Assembly: GCF_036373705.1 (NCBI RefSeq)
Contig: NW_027102664.1
Span: 372,001-436,000, forward strand
Direction: 5' to 3'
Length of the DNA: 64,000 nt
Source of the DNA: Amia ocellicauda
Taxonomy: Eukaryota > Chordata > Actinopteri > Amiiformes > Amiidae
The notes under the pieces are model-generated. The model made no database searches. It saw only the letters and a list, made by a program, of their open reading frames with translations, and was not told the origin of the DNA. Below are positions 1 through 9,767 of this stretch, piece by piece. Made by a program: the position numbers and the translations under genes. Numbering within the stretch: the first letter of the stretch is position 1; each line of letters opens with the position of its first letter.

Positions 1-123
1 GTTGTACAGTTAGAACTCAGAGGGGATGATTTGTTTAGCAACCTATCTGTAATGCTGAGTGGAGATAATTTAGACGTCTGGCTAAAATCGAAGCGTTATT
101 GCAAAGTAACGCAGCCATCTTAG
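1..123 (+). pseudogene. N-terminal polB ORF, 3' end (copy A)
   Basis: These are the last 40 codons of the ORF seen whole at 16939-17736. It ends at TAG 121-123, overlapping the open frame of the main polB ORF. The rest lies outside the window. See the copy B entry for what the ORF shows. Confidence 0.7.
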
Positions 124-3100
124 CTGATGAAAGTCTGTCTCTGGTAATGAATGTGGTTCGTAACCCTGAGGGTGGGGCGCTTAGATGACTGTCGAAATGC
201 TTGAAGAACGACATAATTAGGACCAAGCTCAGGCAATTAGTGGTGAGTTCCAGTGGGGACAATAAGCTCTGTTTTGCTTACAGTTTAATAAAACTACTCA
301 CCCCCGACATGCCTGAACCCCAAGCTCTGCAAGAGGCTTTAATGCTTCATCAGAGGGCCGGCTTAAACTCTCAACAGATGGTTGCCTTTTCAGACATCAC
401 CAAGTTTGAGGAGTTGTTGTCTTTAAAAATTGTTGTGTGGTACCGTTGTGAGGTAAAGGAAGTATTTGTGAAATTTCAGACACATCCTGAAACCCATACA
501 CAGACACTGTTTCTCTTCCTAAGTGATAGTCATTACTTTGGAATAAAGAGTTTGACGGCTTTTTTGGGTTGTTCGTATGTTTGTCATTGGTGTTATAAGG
601 CCTTCAATGATAAGCTTAAGCACCGCTGTGACGGTTACTGTAACGTCTGTTTCAATCCGCAATGTCGTAAGGGTTTGGCCCCTACCATCCGATGTAAAGA
701 TTGCTTAAGGATTTGTCTCTCAGCGTTCTGTTTTTCCGAGCATAAGGTACAGAGGGCCGCTGCTGAGAGGGGTTAAAAAATGGAGTTATTGTGATCAAAC
801 TAAATGTTGCCCGCAGTGTTGCCTCCAGTACCGTTTTCATGAGGTTAAACCACACAAATGTCTGGAGCCGAGATGCAGGATCTGTAATGCTGATTTAACC
901 CCGGGGTCCGAACACCAGTGCTTTATTCAGCCGGTTAAAAAGGAGCCGCCGCACAACTGGTATGTCTTTTTTGATTTTGAATGCCGGCAAGAAAACGGGG
1001 TCCACGTTGCTAATTATATACACTGTATTGACATGTTGGATCGTGAGTGGTCAGCTAGCGGTGAGAGTTGTGTCAGGGATTTCTTTACGCGGTATCGAGG
1101 TCCAAAATACCTCAATTACACATTTATTGCCCACAATGCTAAGGGTTATGATTCTTACATTTTGATGAAGTATCTGGTGGAAAATGGGGTGACCCCAAGA
1201 ATAATAGCTCAGGGTAGCAAGATCATGTGTTTCACCGACGAAGCTTTCAACTAACGTTACATAGACTTGTTAAATTTCCTCCCCATGAAATTGAGCGCTT
1301 TGCCTAAGGCTCTGGGTTTTGAGGCTCAGAAGAAAGGTTGGTTCTGCCATTTTTTTAATACTAAGGACACTCAAAATTATCAAGGGTCCTACCCGCCCGC
1401 CTCTTATTATGGGGCTGATACTATGATGTCTCATGAGAGGGAGGAATTCTTTAAATGGTACAATACGGTTAAGTGAGGTGTTTTTGATTTCCGAGAAGAG
1501 ATGGCCGCTTATTGTAAAAATGATGTGGTGATCCTTAAAGAAGCCTGTGTGCGTTTCTGCGCCGAGGTTATCAACACATCGGGTCTCAACCCTTTGCAAA
1601 GTGTGACCATAGCGTCTCTCTGCATGAAAATGTATCGGTCCAATTTCTTGCAGAAAAACACTATAGCGGTCACCACTTCTGACAACTATCGTGCTAGACA
1701 AAAGAACTTTTCGACTGTCTCCATACAGTGGGTGGAATACCTGAGTGCCGGGATAACATCTTCATCAGACATGCTTTAAATCAAGGGGAAGTAAAAATGG
1801 GGCCTTACTACTTAGACGGTTTTAGCGACGTGTCCGGGCGGCGTACCGCTTATGAGTTTGCCGGTTGTATTTACCATGGCTGTCCTCAGTGCTTTGACCC
1901 AAACACCTTTAACCCCGTAACACTAAAACTCTGCGGTGATATGTACTATGATTTCCAGGAACGAATTGAAACTTTAAAAAACACCTATGGTTTGAAAGTG
2001 CTGGTGATTTGGGAACACGAGTGGACGACCCTGAAGCAACAGGATGCGGGGGTACAACGGTTTATGGAAACCTTGGACTTTCCTGAATGTCTAGAGCCCC
2101 GGGATGCGTTATTTGGGGGTTGTACCAATGCCCTCTGTTTACATTATGAGGTAAAGGAGGGTGAGAGAGTAGATTACTATGATTTCACCAGTCTGTACCC
2201 TTATGTCAACAAGACCAAAATGTACCCGGTGGGGCGTCCAACCATTGTTTATCGTGACTTTCTCGAAATCGGACATTACTTTAGTTTGATCAAAGTCACC
2301 ATGTACCCTCCTCGCGAGCTGTTCTTACCCGTGTTGCCTTACAGGTGTTCGGGAAAATTGATGTTCCCTCTGTGTAGAACGTGTGTGGAAACTGAAAATC
2401 AAACTACCTCTTGTCTGCACAGTGATGAAGAGAGAGCGCTGACGGGTGTCTGGTGTAGCATTGAGCTTGACAAGGCGGTGGAGAAAGGTTACAGAGTCGG
2501 TAAGGTGTATGAGGTTTGGCATTTTTCTGAAAAAACTGATACTCTTTTTGCTGATTACATTATGATCCATCTGAAAGGGAAACAGGAGGCATCGGGCTAT
2601 CCCTCATGGTGTGTTGACTCCGCGGCCAAAGAGCGATACGTTCAGCAATATTTTGAAAAGGAAGGGATCCGTCTAGAGCCGGGGAACATAACTGTAAACC
2701 CCGCCAAGAGACAAATGTCCAAACTGATTTTAAACAGTCTGTGGGGTAAGTTTGGGGAAAGAAATTACCGTCTAAACACAACCTTGATTAAAACCCCTGA
2801 ACTGTTCATAGAATTTATGTTTTCCAAACAACATGCAGTATCACACTTTCAATTCTTAAATGACCACGTGGCACAGGTCCAGTGGAGGGCCCCTAAAGAT
2901 TTCCCCACCAAACAGGGGAACGTTAATGTTTTCATAGCGGTTTTTACCACGGCTTACGCCCGGCTTGAACTGTACAACTTAATGGATCAGTTGCAGGAAC
3001 GCACGCTCTATCATGATACTGACTCTGTAATCTTTGTCACCAGGCCAGGGGATTGGGTCCCTCCCCTCGGGGACTACCTTGGGGAGTTAACGAGCGAACT

Positions 3101-3436
3101 AGATCCTCAGGACCACATAGTGGAGTTTGTTTCAGGGGGTCCTAAGACTTACGCATACAGAACGGCTGCGGGTAAGACCTGTATGAAAGTTAAGGGTTTC
3201 ACTCTGAACCATTGTAACAACAAGCTCATTAACATCAAGTCTCTGACGACCCTGGTAGAAAGTTATGTAACGAGAAAGACGCGCCTCCTCGTGAGATTAT
3301 TACAGCCGGAAATCAGATCTATCGCAATAAAAAGGGGTACACGTTGGAAAATAGATCACTAAACAAACGGTTCAGAGTGGTGTACAATAAAAGAGTGTTG
3401 AAGACTGATTATACCACTCTGCCTTATGGATATTAG
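99..3436 (+). pseudogene. POLB: Protein-primed family B DNA polymerase, broken (copy A)
   Basis: This is the polymerase main ORF, aligned base for base with the other copies. Private lesions are TGA at 186-188, a one-base insertion near 769, TGA at 1474-1476, a one-base loss near 1747 and another near 3271. The TAA at 1252-1254 is shared with every other copy. This copy alone keeps aspartate in the exonuclease I motif (FFDFE, codon 973-975); the others read FFAFE. Polymerase motifs DFTSLYP, KLILNSLWGK and YHDTDS are present in the 1728-3362 open segment. It is certain as a polB relic and cannot make a full protein as written. Confidence 0.95.
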
Positions 3437-4097
3437 CGGTGGTTTTGATAACAGACTTCAACACCCTTTCTCCTGTATTATAGCCGGTCCCTCCAATTCG
3501 GGGCAGAGCTATCTTATAAAGAACATCATAGAAGATGTGGACGCAACCGTGTCCCAAGCTCTTGACAACATAGTGTGGTGTTACTCTTGCTGGCAACCTC
3601 TCTACGATGATTTGGCTTCGAAAAAAAATAATCTGAAATTTGTGCAAGGTCTCCCCGCCTCGTTGTGTGGTGATGACTTGTTCCAGCCCGGTCAAACTAA
3701 CCTAGTGATCCTTGATGACCTGATGGAGCAGGCCGGTGACAACAGTGAAGTGGAAAAAGCTTTCACAAAGTACACTCATCATAGGAATTTAAGTATTATT
3801 TATTTAGTTCAAAATCTATTTTTTCAAGGTAAAAAAAGCCGCACTATTAATTTATATGCCAATGATATAATTATTTTTAAAAACCCCAGAGATAAACTAC
3901 AGGTCACCGTCTTGGCTCGTCAAATGTACCCTAACCAGACCAAGTTCTCTTTGGAGGCATTTGAGGATGCCACCAAAAAACCCTACGGGTACTTGATTGC
4001 GGACTTAAAAGCACAAACCCCAGAAGACTTTCGCCTCAGAACAGGTTTGTGCCCGCCCGATTGGCCGGCAGTGTATGTGCTAAAGAAAAGGAAATAA
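3426..4097 (+). CDS. ATP: A32/FtsK-HerA-type packaging ATPase, Walker A lysine lost (copy A)
   Basis: The 223-aa frame is open. It starts at an ATG overlapping the polB stop by 11 bases. The P-loop reads GPSNSGQS where copies B, C and D read ...SNSGKS, so the lysine that contacts the nucleotide phosphates is replaced by glutamine. Walker B (NLVILDDLM) is kept. In this family the enzyme pumps the genome into the capsid. Open frame with a missing catalytic residue suggests a recent, probably inactive copy. Confidence 0.9.
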   Translation: MDISGGFDNRLQHPFSCIIAGPSNSGQSYLIKNIIEDVDATVSQALDNIVWCYSCWQPLYDDLASKKNNLKFVQGLPASLCGDDLFQPGQTNLVILDDLMEQAGDNSEVEKAFTKYTHHRNLSIIYLVQNLFFQGKKSRTINLYANDIIIFKNPRDKLQVTVLARQMYPNQTKFSLEAFEDATKKPYGYLIADLKAQTPEDFRLRTGLCPPDWPAVYVLKKRK

Positions 4098-4103
4098 ATA
4101 AGA

Positions 4104-4439
4104 ATGTCTGTTCGGATTAAAAGAAATCTGCCGCTTTTGCAAATGTTATTTGAGAGGAGCCCGCGCCATAGGAAAGCTGTGCTGGCAGGGGCCCCCTCGG
4201 ATTTGATCGAGACCCTGTGTGAAATAGCTTTTAACATCTTACGCGGTAATATACCCCTAACCCCTTCTCAACATTCTAAACTCAAAAAACAAAAAGCGGT
4301 TATCAAGATCATCGCTAATAAGAAGTATTCTATTAAAAGAAAAAGAAAGAAGATTAATCAAACCGGGGGTTTTATAGGACCGCTGTTGAGCATAGCCGTG
4401 CCTTTCCTAACCAGTCTTCTAGCTTCCAGAGTGGGTTAA
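4104..4439 (+). CDS. 111-aa basic protein with hydrophobic C-terminus (copy A)
   Basis: The ATG lies six bases after the ATPase stop. The middle is strongly basic (KYSIKRKRKKINQ). The last 25 residues are hydrophobic and glycine-led (GGFIGPLLSIAVPFLTSLL), like a membrane-active or membrane-anchored peptide. A gene like this commonly sits beside the ATPase in Polintons, so a small virion or core protein is a reasonable inference; function is not shown. Open in copies A, B and C. Confidence 0.75.
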   Translation: MSVRIKRNLPLLQMLFERSPRHRKAVLAGAPSDLIETLCEIAFNILRGNIPLTPSQHSKLKKQKAVIKIIANKKYSIKRKRKKINQTGGFIGPLLSIAVPFLTSLLASRVG

Positions 4440-4441
4440 TA

Positions 4442-5185
4442 ATGGAATATGCTCAGAAAATGTTTTTGATCCCTCAGGAGCAGCTTGAGAAACTGAGAAA
4501 AAATGTTGTCGGGCCAGAGCCCATTAGACAAATGGCCGAAAACAACCTGGACTCTGAAATGAAAGCTATACAGGCCAGGGCCGATTTAAATCAGTATTCC
4601 AAAGCCCAGTTGTATACCAACACGTTACAGCGCTACCTCCGTCTGGTTAGACAGGGTGAAAAAGATCAAAACATTTTAACTTTAACCATGGCCTCTCAAG
4701 AAAATGGTTCTGGGGCTGATGCGGGGGGTACGGTTGATAAAGATGTTGCGGTGACCGAACCTGTTGAGAGTTCAGAGGGAGATGTTGTAACGGATGTTTT
4801 GAGAAACATGCCGGCCAGAAGCAAAAGACATGCAGAATATATCCTGCACAAAATGGTTCAGAAACCGCGGGTAACGGCTTGGAATGAACAGGGTGAATTT
4901 GTTTTTAAAGGACAACTGATCAAAGGTTCACACATGTTTGATTTGTTGAAGAGTGTCACTAGCACTAATAAGGTACCCGATAGTCGCCGACCTGTAGGCT
5001 GGAATGCTTTCCTACAGGCGATGGCCTGTCTGAACATGCCCCAATCAACAGTTCCTAACCAGGAAACGCGACAAAAAATCCGTCTGTGTAAAGAGGTGGA
5101 GCCTGATCTGACTCCGATATCTCATTACTCTGACCGTGCTGAGCGACCATCCTCAGGATCTATCCATCGTTGGGAAGCTTATTAA
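4442..5185 (+). CDS. 247-aa conserved Polinton protein, function unknown (copy A)
   Basis: The ATG follows the previous stop by two bases, so the gene belongs to the same rightward transcript. The N-terminal 90 residues are charged and likely helical. A low-complexity acidic linker follows (roughly 85-115). The C-terminal half has a compact segment around 'ARSKRHAEYILHKM' and 'GWNAFLQAMACLNMPQS'. I know no catalytic motif in it. Its position between packaging and virion genes suggests a virion or assembly role, which is inference. Open in A, C and D. Confidence 0.75.
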   Translation: MEYAQKMFLIPQEQLEKLRKNVVGPEPIRQMAENNLDSEMKAIQARADLNQYSKAQLYTNTLQRYLRLVRQGEKDQNILTLTMASQENGSGADAGGTVDKDVAVTEPVESSEGDVVTDVLRNMPARSKRHAEYILHKMVQKPRVTAWNEQGEFVFKGQLIKGSHMFDLLKSVTSTNKVPDSRRPVGWNAFLQAMACLNMPQSTVPNQETRQKIRLCKEVEPDLTPISHYSDRAERPSSGSIHRWEAY

Positions 5186-5364
5186 TCTCATGTTTTTATT
5201 TGTCTCCCCTGTAAATAATGTCTCGACAAACATTTTTTTATTTTTATTTTTTATTTTTCAAATGTTGTACATTTATTTATACCATAACCCCTGCTTTGTA
5301 TAAGAATTGTGTTGAATAAAAACAAAACTAATGATTCAAAGGCTGTTTTCATTATTTTTTCACC
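5186..5364. terminator. Convergent poly(A) region between the two gene arms (copy A)
   Basis: An AT-rich stretch lies between the stops of the plus-strand 247-aa gene and the minus-strand protease. AATAAA on plus lies at 5315-5320. Its complement, TTTATT, at 5272-5277 serves the minus strand. The two transcripts would overlap by some tens of bases. The same arrangement recurs at 22774-22952, 39816-39995 and 58507-58675; copy C has lost the plus-strand AATAAA (reads GAAAAAAAAC). Confidence 0.7.
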
Positions 5365-5922
5365 TTAACACGCATGACATCTTTTAAAATCCTCACAAGA
5401 ACACCCCATCTGTATACACGGCTGGCTAGGGTCGTAAGTCATTGTGTTATAAGGGGGGGTCCACAGTGTCCTGACAAACTCTGCCACTTTTTTATCATTT
5501 TGGCCTAAATCCTCACTGTACAAGGCCATAATATCGGGGTATGACCTTCCTTTAGATCTATGATATAAGAAAAACACACAGTGTTGACCACAAGTGAAGG
5601 TCTGAAGACTTTGTACTTGACGACCGCTGTAAATGGTTTCTTGACAGTTGTTGAGCAGAAAGTTATTGATCTTCCGAGGGAAAGGTCTGAAATCCGGGGG
5701 GTTTGCATAGGAATCAAAAAATTCACCACGGTGGTCCTCCCTTAGATAAATAGCCAGCCAATGTTCTCCGGGCATATTTTTAGGGTGTGTGTTGATTATG
5801 TACATTGCAGGTAAATTCTTGATCTTAAATTTAGGCAGCTGATCGCAGGCGTAGACTCCTTGAAACAGTTTCCGTGAGCCGGCCAGGGCATTCATGATGT
5901 GGTTGAGCTCTCTGGTGTTCAT
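5365..5922 (-). CDS. PRO: Adenovirus-type cysteine protease (copy A, intact)
   Basis: 185 aa from the ATG of MNTRELNH, one base after the capsid stop (TAA-a-ATG). The catalytic set of the adenain (C5) family is visible in order: His in PGEHWLAIYL, acidic residue in GEFFDSY, Gln-rich approach, and Cys in FTCGQHCVFFLY. In adenoviruses and Polintons it cleaves capsid and core precursors during maturation. A second ATG 15 bases upstream (MIIIK) overlaps the capsid stop and is less likely. Copies A and C are open; B has a frameshift; D keeps only the C-terminal part. Confidence 0.93.
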   Translation of the reverse strand: MNTRELNHIMNALAGSRKLFQGVYACDQLPKFKIKNLPAMYIINTHPKNMPGEHWLAIYLREDHRGEFFDSYANPPDFRPFPRKINNFLLNNCQETIYSGRQVQSLQTFTCGQHCVFFLYHRSKGRSYPDIMALYSEDLGQNDKKVAEFVRTLWTPPYNTMTYDPSQPCIQMGCSCEDFKRCHAC

Positions 5923-5923
5923 T

Positions 5924-7231
5924 TTAATAATAATCATACATAACGTTTCTCCTCTGATTCACCTCAATAATGTTGTCAAACACTGCATACACGACCATAT
6001 TTACAGTGCGTGGTAGAGGCTGCTTGAAACGCATCTCCAAACGCATATTGCCCGTCTTCATCAGTGAAAAATGTTGTCCACACTCTTCGTCAGGGGTCAG
6101 GTTGAAACCGTACAGGGTGTAACCGCTGCAGTATTCCCGGCGATCGATCAGCAGAGTTTGATCCTTGAGATGGCGACCCGTAGCCAGTACTAGACTGTAA
6201 TATTCACGAACCGCATTGCCGATTTCAAAGTCAGGTTGAAAAGGTCTGGATGGAACCTGCACACCATCGACGTACAACGCTATAAATTCCGCGTTATAAT
6301 GTTTAAAGTTAAAGGGGTTCTTGTTGTAAACCCCGGTAAATGCATCATTATCTTCGAGACCTATAATAACCTGTTTTGGGAGCTGTCCTAGAAACAGATT
6401 TTCCTGGTTCATCACCCGTGTCCCTGCGGGGATACTGTGGACTTTCATATAGACTCTTTCAATCGGGTACTTGGCGTTTGCCGTCATTAACGCCTGCGCG
6501 TGTCCTAGTTTAACCGCCGGGGAGACGGACACTTTTTTCACAAACAGCGAGGCCGATAATATGGTCAGTTTATATTTTTCAGTATCAGGGGTCATCAGAC
6601 AAAAAGCACTTTTACTACGGATCATTTTAATTTTAATGTCTACCCCGTTGAGCATGAGTTTTTCTTGGAAAAATATGTCTGCATGGATATGCCCCATTAG
6701 CTCAAAGGTCCTCCCTTCTGTTGAAAAGGCCGTTCTTTTTTGCAAACCCTTATTGAGTCCCTCTGGATCCTTGTCGTCCATAGCTTCCGGAATGTCTTTG
6801 AAGAAAAGGCCGGGGCTGAACTGTTTGCTTAGGGTCTCCTCACTATAATTAAGTATACACTCCATCATGGCTCTATAGGGGTAAGTATTGCTGCTTTGAC
6901 TAATGAGCCGATCTCCCAGGGTCACATCCACCTGTGAAAACATGGTGGCCACCGGGTAATTGATGACCCCAGCGTTGGTCGTCTTCTCGATTGCATCGCC
7001 ATCCTCATCAGTCACTTTACAGTTCATTAAAATAAATGTGTTATTCAAATCAATATAATCCTCGCCATTGCCAGCTATAAAAAACTCCAGAGGGGCCGTG
7101 TCTGAAATTGCAGAAAGAGGGGGAATCTCTACATATATGCTCTTATCTATACTCGTTTGAGTGTATGGAACTGTAAACAGATCCAGTTCTGATTTGACGC
7201 ATTCTTCCGATAGACTGTGGACAAAAGACAT
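5924..7231 (-). CDS. MCP: Major capsid protein, double jelly-roll (copy A, intact)
   Basis: 435 aa, the usual length for Polinton MCPs, and the only open MCP in the window. The N-terminus (MSFVHSLSEECVKSELDLF) and the block GDRLISQSSNTYPYRAMME are typical of this capsid family, which forms trimeric hexon-like capsomers. The start lies two bases after the stop of the pVI/pX-like gene and the stop one base before the protease ATG, so penton, pVI/pX, MCP and PRO look like one transcription unit. Copies B and C carry stops, including one they share. Confidence 0.93.
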   Translation of the reverse strand: MSFVHSLSEECVKSELDLFTVPYTQTSIDKSIYVEIPPLSAISDTAPLEFFIAGNGEDYIDLNNTFILMNCKVTDEDGDAIEKTTNAGVINYPVATMFSQVDVTLGDRLISQSSNTYPYRAMMECILNYSEETLSKQFSPGLFFKDIPEAMDDKDPEGLNKGLQKRTAFSTEGRTFELMGHIHADIFFQEKLMLNGVDIKIKMIRSKSAFCLMTPDTEKYKLTILSASLFVKKVSVSPAVKLGHAQALMTANAKYPIERVYMKVHSIPAGTRVMNQENLFLGQLPKQVIIGLEDNDAFTGVYNKNPFNFKHYNAEFIALYVDGVQVPSRPFQPDFEIGNAVREYYSLVLATGRHLKDQTLLIDRREYCSGYTLYGFNLTPDEECGQHFSLMKTGNMRLEMRFKQPLPRTVNMVVYAVFDNIIEVNQRRNVMYDYY

Positions 7232-7233
7232 GT

Positions 7234-7723
7234 TTAAAAGATGTATCCTGAGGCTCTATTTTTCTTTCTTTGATACTTTCTTTATGCAGGTTTTTTCTTG
7301 TGCTGCTTCCTTCTCCGAGTGTTTCCACGATATGTTGGAGAATGAGAGATTCTTCGTTTTTTGTTAGCCACGGATCTTTGTCGCCCCCTGGTGGACACAT
7401 GCTGTTTCTTCTTTTACCCCCCCTCCTCGCCATTACCATGAGACCCGAACCCTCCTGATGCTCATGGCTAGCTGCCCGGTTCATAACATTGGTGAACACG
7501 TCACTAACAATATTTTTAGCCGCTGATTTCAAGTGGGGTCTGGCTATAGCAAAGCCTCTCTTAAGCAGGGGTATGGCCATTCTAAAGAGACCACGAAAGA
7601 GTCCTCCTCGACCGGCGCCATACATTGTGGGGGCTCCTACAATACCGGGCAAGCCGTTCCATCTTGCATCTTGTAATAATCCACATAGGCGCTAGGATCT
7701 ACATAACCCCTCGAGGTAGCCAT
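7234..7723 (-). pseudogene. Small basic pVI/pX-like virion protein, frameshifted (copy A)
   Basis: The likely ATG is at 7723 (MATSRGYVDPSAYVDYY). That frame stops, and the conserved continuation 'LPGIVGAPTMYG' is in another frame from about 7650; copies B and C have the same break. The core 'RMAIPLLKRGFAIARPHLKS' is amphipathic and basic. Copy A also has two extra bases near 7383, which divert the frame away from the lysine/arginine-rich tail seen in copy B. Polintons carry a comparable small protein next to MCP; pVI/pX kinship is inference. Confidence 0.7.
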
Positions 7724-7724
7724 T

Positions 7725-8456
7725 TTAATAATGTACACACTGTTTCAGGGGTCGAAAATGTAGTTTGACATTAACTTTACCGAAGCGGAAGGGTACGTTG
7801 ATATTCTGATCCGATTATACTTCGATCGTGATGTTGTCAAAGTGGGTCTTTGAGACTGGTACGTAGTGTGGTTTGTCATAAGTAATTGTGACCATGTCAT
7901 TGCTTTTACCTTTAATAAGTACATTTCTCAAAAGGGGGACATAACTATCCCCGACCCTCTGGTGGGTTATGATATCCGTATACACATAAAGAGTGTAAAA
8001 GCCGCCCCACCACTTCTGAGAACCTGCTCTCTGTGTCAGAATAGAACCCAAATATACGCCCCAGTTGGCCGCTGGTTTGAATGCTAATACCTGGTTTTGA
8101 CACCTTGTACACTCTGTTTTTAATAGGGTTGTAATATAGCTTGATGTTGGGGGTGCCTTCTGAGAACTGTTTATGCATCTCATCTAATATTTTATCCACA
8201 TTGTCATAATAACCTCCTTGTATCGTGAATGTCCATTGACTCTTTTTAACATCATCAAAAATGGCGAAGGTGGCATCCGTATCTTGTAAAACAGCCCAAG
8301 TGTAAGGATACTGTATTTCCGCCAACCCCACTTCCCACGACCCCCTTAGATCTATAGATTTTCCAAATTGTACCGTGTAACTGGATATTTCATTTTTAGG
8401 ATATATATCGAGAGAGGCATTACTGGGTAGAGTCACGTAGAAGCCTCCTGATTCCA
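7725..8456 (-). pseudogene. Penton-like minor capsid protein, frameshifted (copy A)
   Basis: The start is ATG 8456 (MESGGFYVTLPSNASLDIYP), the characteristic beginning of the Polinton penton protein; it occupies capsid vertices. The frame runs through 'GSWEVGLAEIQYPYTW' to about 8010, then the conserved continuation 'GGFYTLYVYTDIITHQRVGD' lies in another frame. The same shift occurs in B and C. Copy A also has TAA at 7815-7817, about 30 codons short of the end seen in B and C. Confidence 0.88.
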
Positions 8457-8503
8457 TCTTGAGAATCGAAAGTAATGCCCCCAACACACCCGCGGGCATG
8501 TTG

Positions 8504-9595
8504 TTATAAGGATTGAATATCGCAAACCTGTTGTTCCGGGACCCAACTATTGAACTTTTCAGGCCATCCAAGCCATTTCATCAACACATATTTTTTCCGG
8601 TTCTGGGTTTTTTCAGCTAATATCTTTTCAACTCTGTATACACTGTCTTTACCCACAATAATTTTTTGTAACTTGGCTTCGTAAAACGTTCCTTCTATAT
8701 CCTCCCTGTCATAGTCTTTTAACCGGTACACGGGGGGGTCTCTAGCCAACTGTTCGGTAATTGTAAAATATTCGTCAGAAAATGTTTCTTCATAACCTTT
8801 GGCAAAAGTACTCCTTAGCTTTGAAACGCGAACCACATCACCGATGTTGAACTAATAAGTAGTTTTTCCCTTCTTAATAAATGGTCCGTATAATTTTTTA
8901 TAGACCTTAAAAGAATTACTTTGATCAACATCTAAAGGCTTCATTTTAATACTGGTGTGATACCCTTGGTTGTAAGCATCGATAAAATCCTGAACTTTAT
9001 CAAAATACTTGAACGTGTTGACCGCTGTAAAATATCTCCACATTTTGGTCTTTATGGTGCGGTTAAACCTCTCCAATACCGATGCCCTAAGCTCATTACC
9101 GGTGGTGAAATGATGTATTTTGTGTCTCTTCAGTAGATTCTGAAATTCTCTGTTGAGAAACTCTTTTCCTTTATCAGTCTGCAGTTTTTTAGGACATCGA
9201 CCCTGGGACAATATATCCTCAAAGGCCCTTGTCACCGCCCGACCTGTTTTATTATGTAGAATGCGAGCCCAGGCATATTTTGATAACACATCGATACACA
9301 TCAACATCAATTTGTGACCATTGTTATGTTTTGATAAATTTGACATATCGACTAGATCCATTTGCCATTGTGAATCTATGTCAGTTGCATATACGCGGTT
9401 TCTTTTAAAGTTAATCCTGAGAGGTTTATGTAAGGTATAGGCGTCTTGTTCCCGTAACCATTCTGAAACAACCACATCATTAACCTTCACTCCGGCCTCA
9501 GCGAGTCCTCTTTGAAAACCCTTCTTACCTGCCAAACCCCCAATCTTGGCTGGGTTGTAGTATAGTTCCTGCATTTGGGGAGCTTGCCGAGTCAT
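8504..9595 (-). pseudogene. INT: Retrovirus-like DDE integrase with chromodomain, one stop (copy A)
   Basis: Collinear with the intact copy B gene. The frame is open except for TAG at 8852-8854, between the catalytic core and the C-terminal domains. Catalytic residues are present (WQMDLVDM, LQTDKGKEF, and E in SVLERFNRT), as is the chromodomain (YVLMKWLGWPEKFNSWVP). The start is taken at ATG 9595, about 40 bp downstream of a TATA box. Confidence 0.93.
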
Positions 9596-9634
9596 TCTGT
9601 CAAATAACCACACAGACCCACACTATGCGCAAAG

Positions 9635-9656
9635 TTTTTATACAAGGTTTTTTATT
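9635..9656 (-). promoter_or_regulatory. TATA box for integrase/virion unit beside poly(A) signal of upstream unit (copy A)
   Basis: On the minus strand TGTATAAAAA (9635-9644) lies 40 bp ahead of the integrase ATG. AATAAA (9651-9656) lies a few bases upstream and about 110 bases after the Bcl-2-like stop. One short segment thus ends the right-hand unit and starts the virion unit. The same pair is at 27204-27225 and 44261-44282. Confidence 0.6.
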
Positions 9657-9767
9657 CAACTTCAGGAGAGCAGATACCCCTTTTTAGACATTTGAGAAAA
9701 GTATAACATACACAACAATTTTTTCTACGGTCCAGACAAAAAGAAATCAGATGATTGGTTACTTGAT

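Noticed and set aside
6471-6848. 125-codon plus-strand ORF
   Set aside because: Antisense shadow of the capsid gene; no family resemblance and not conserved as an open frame in every copy.
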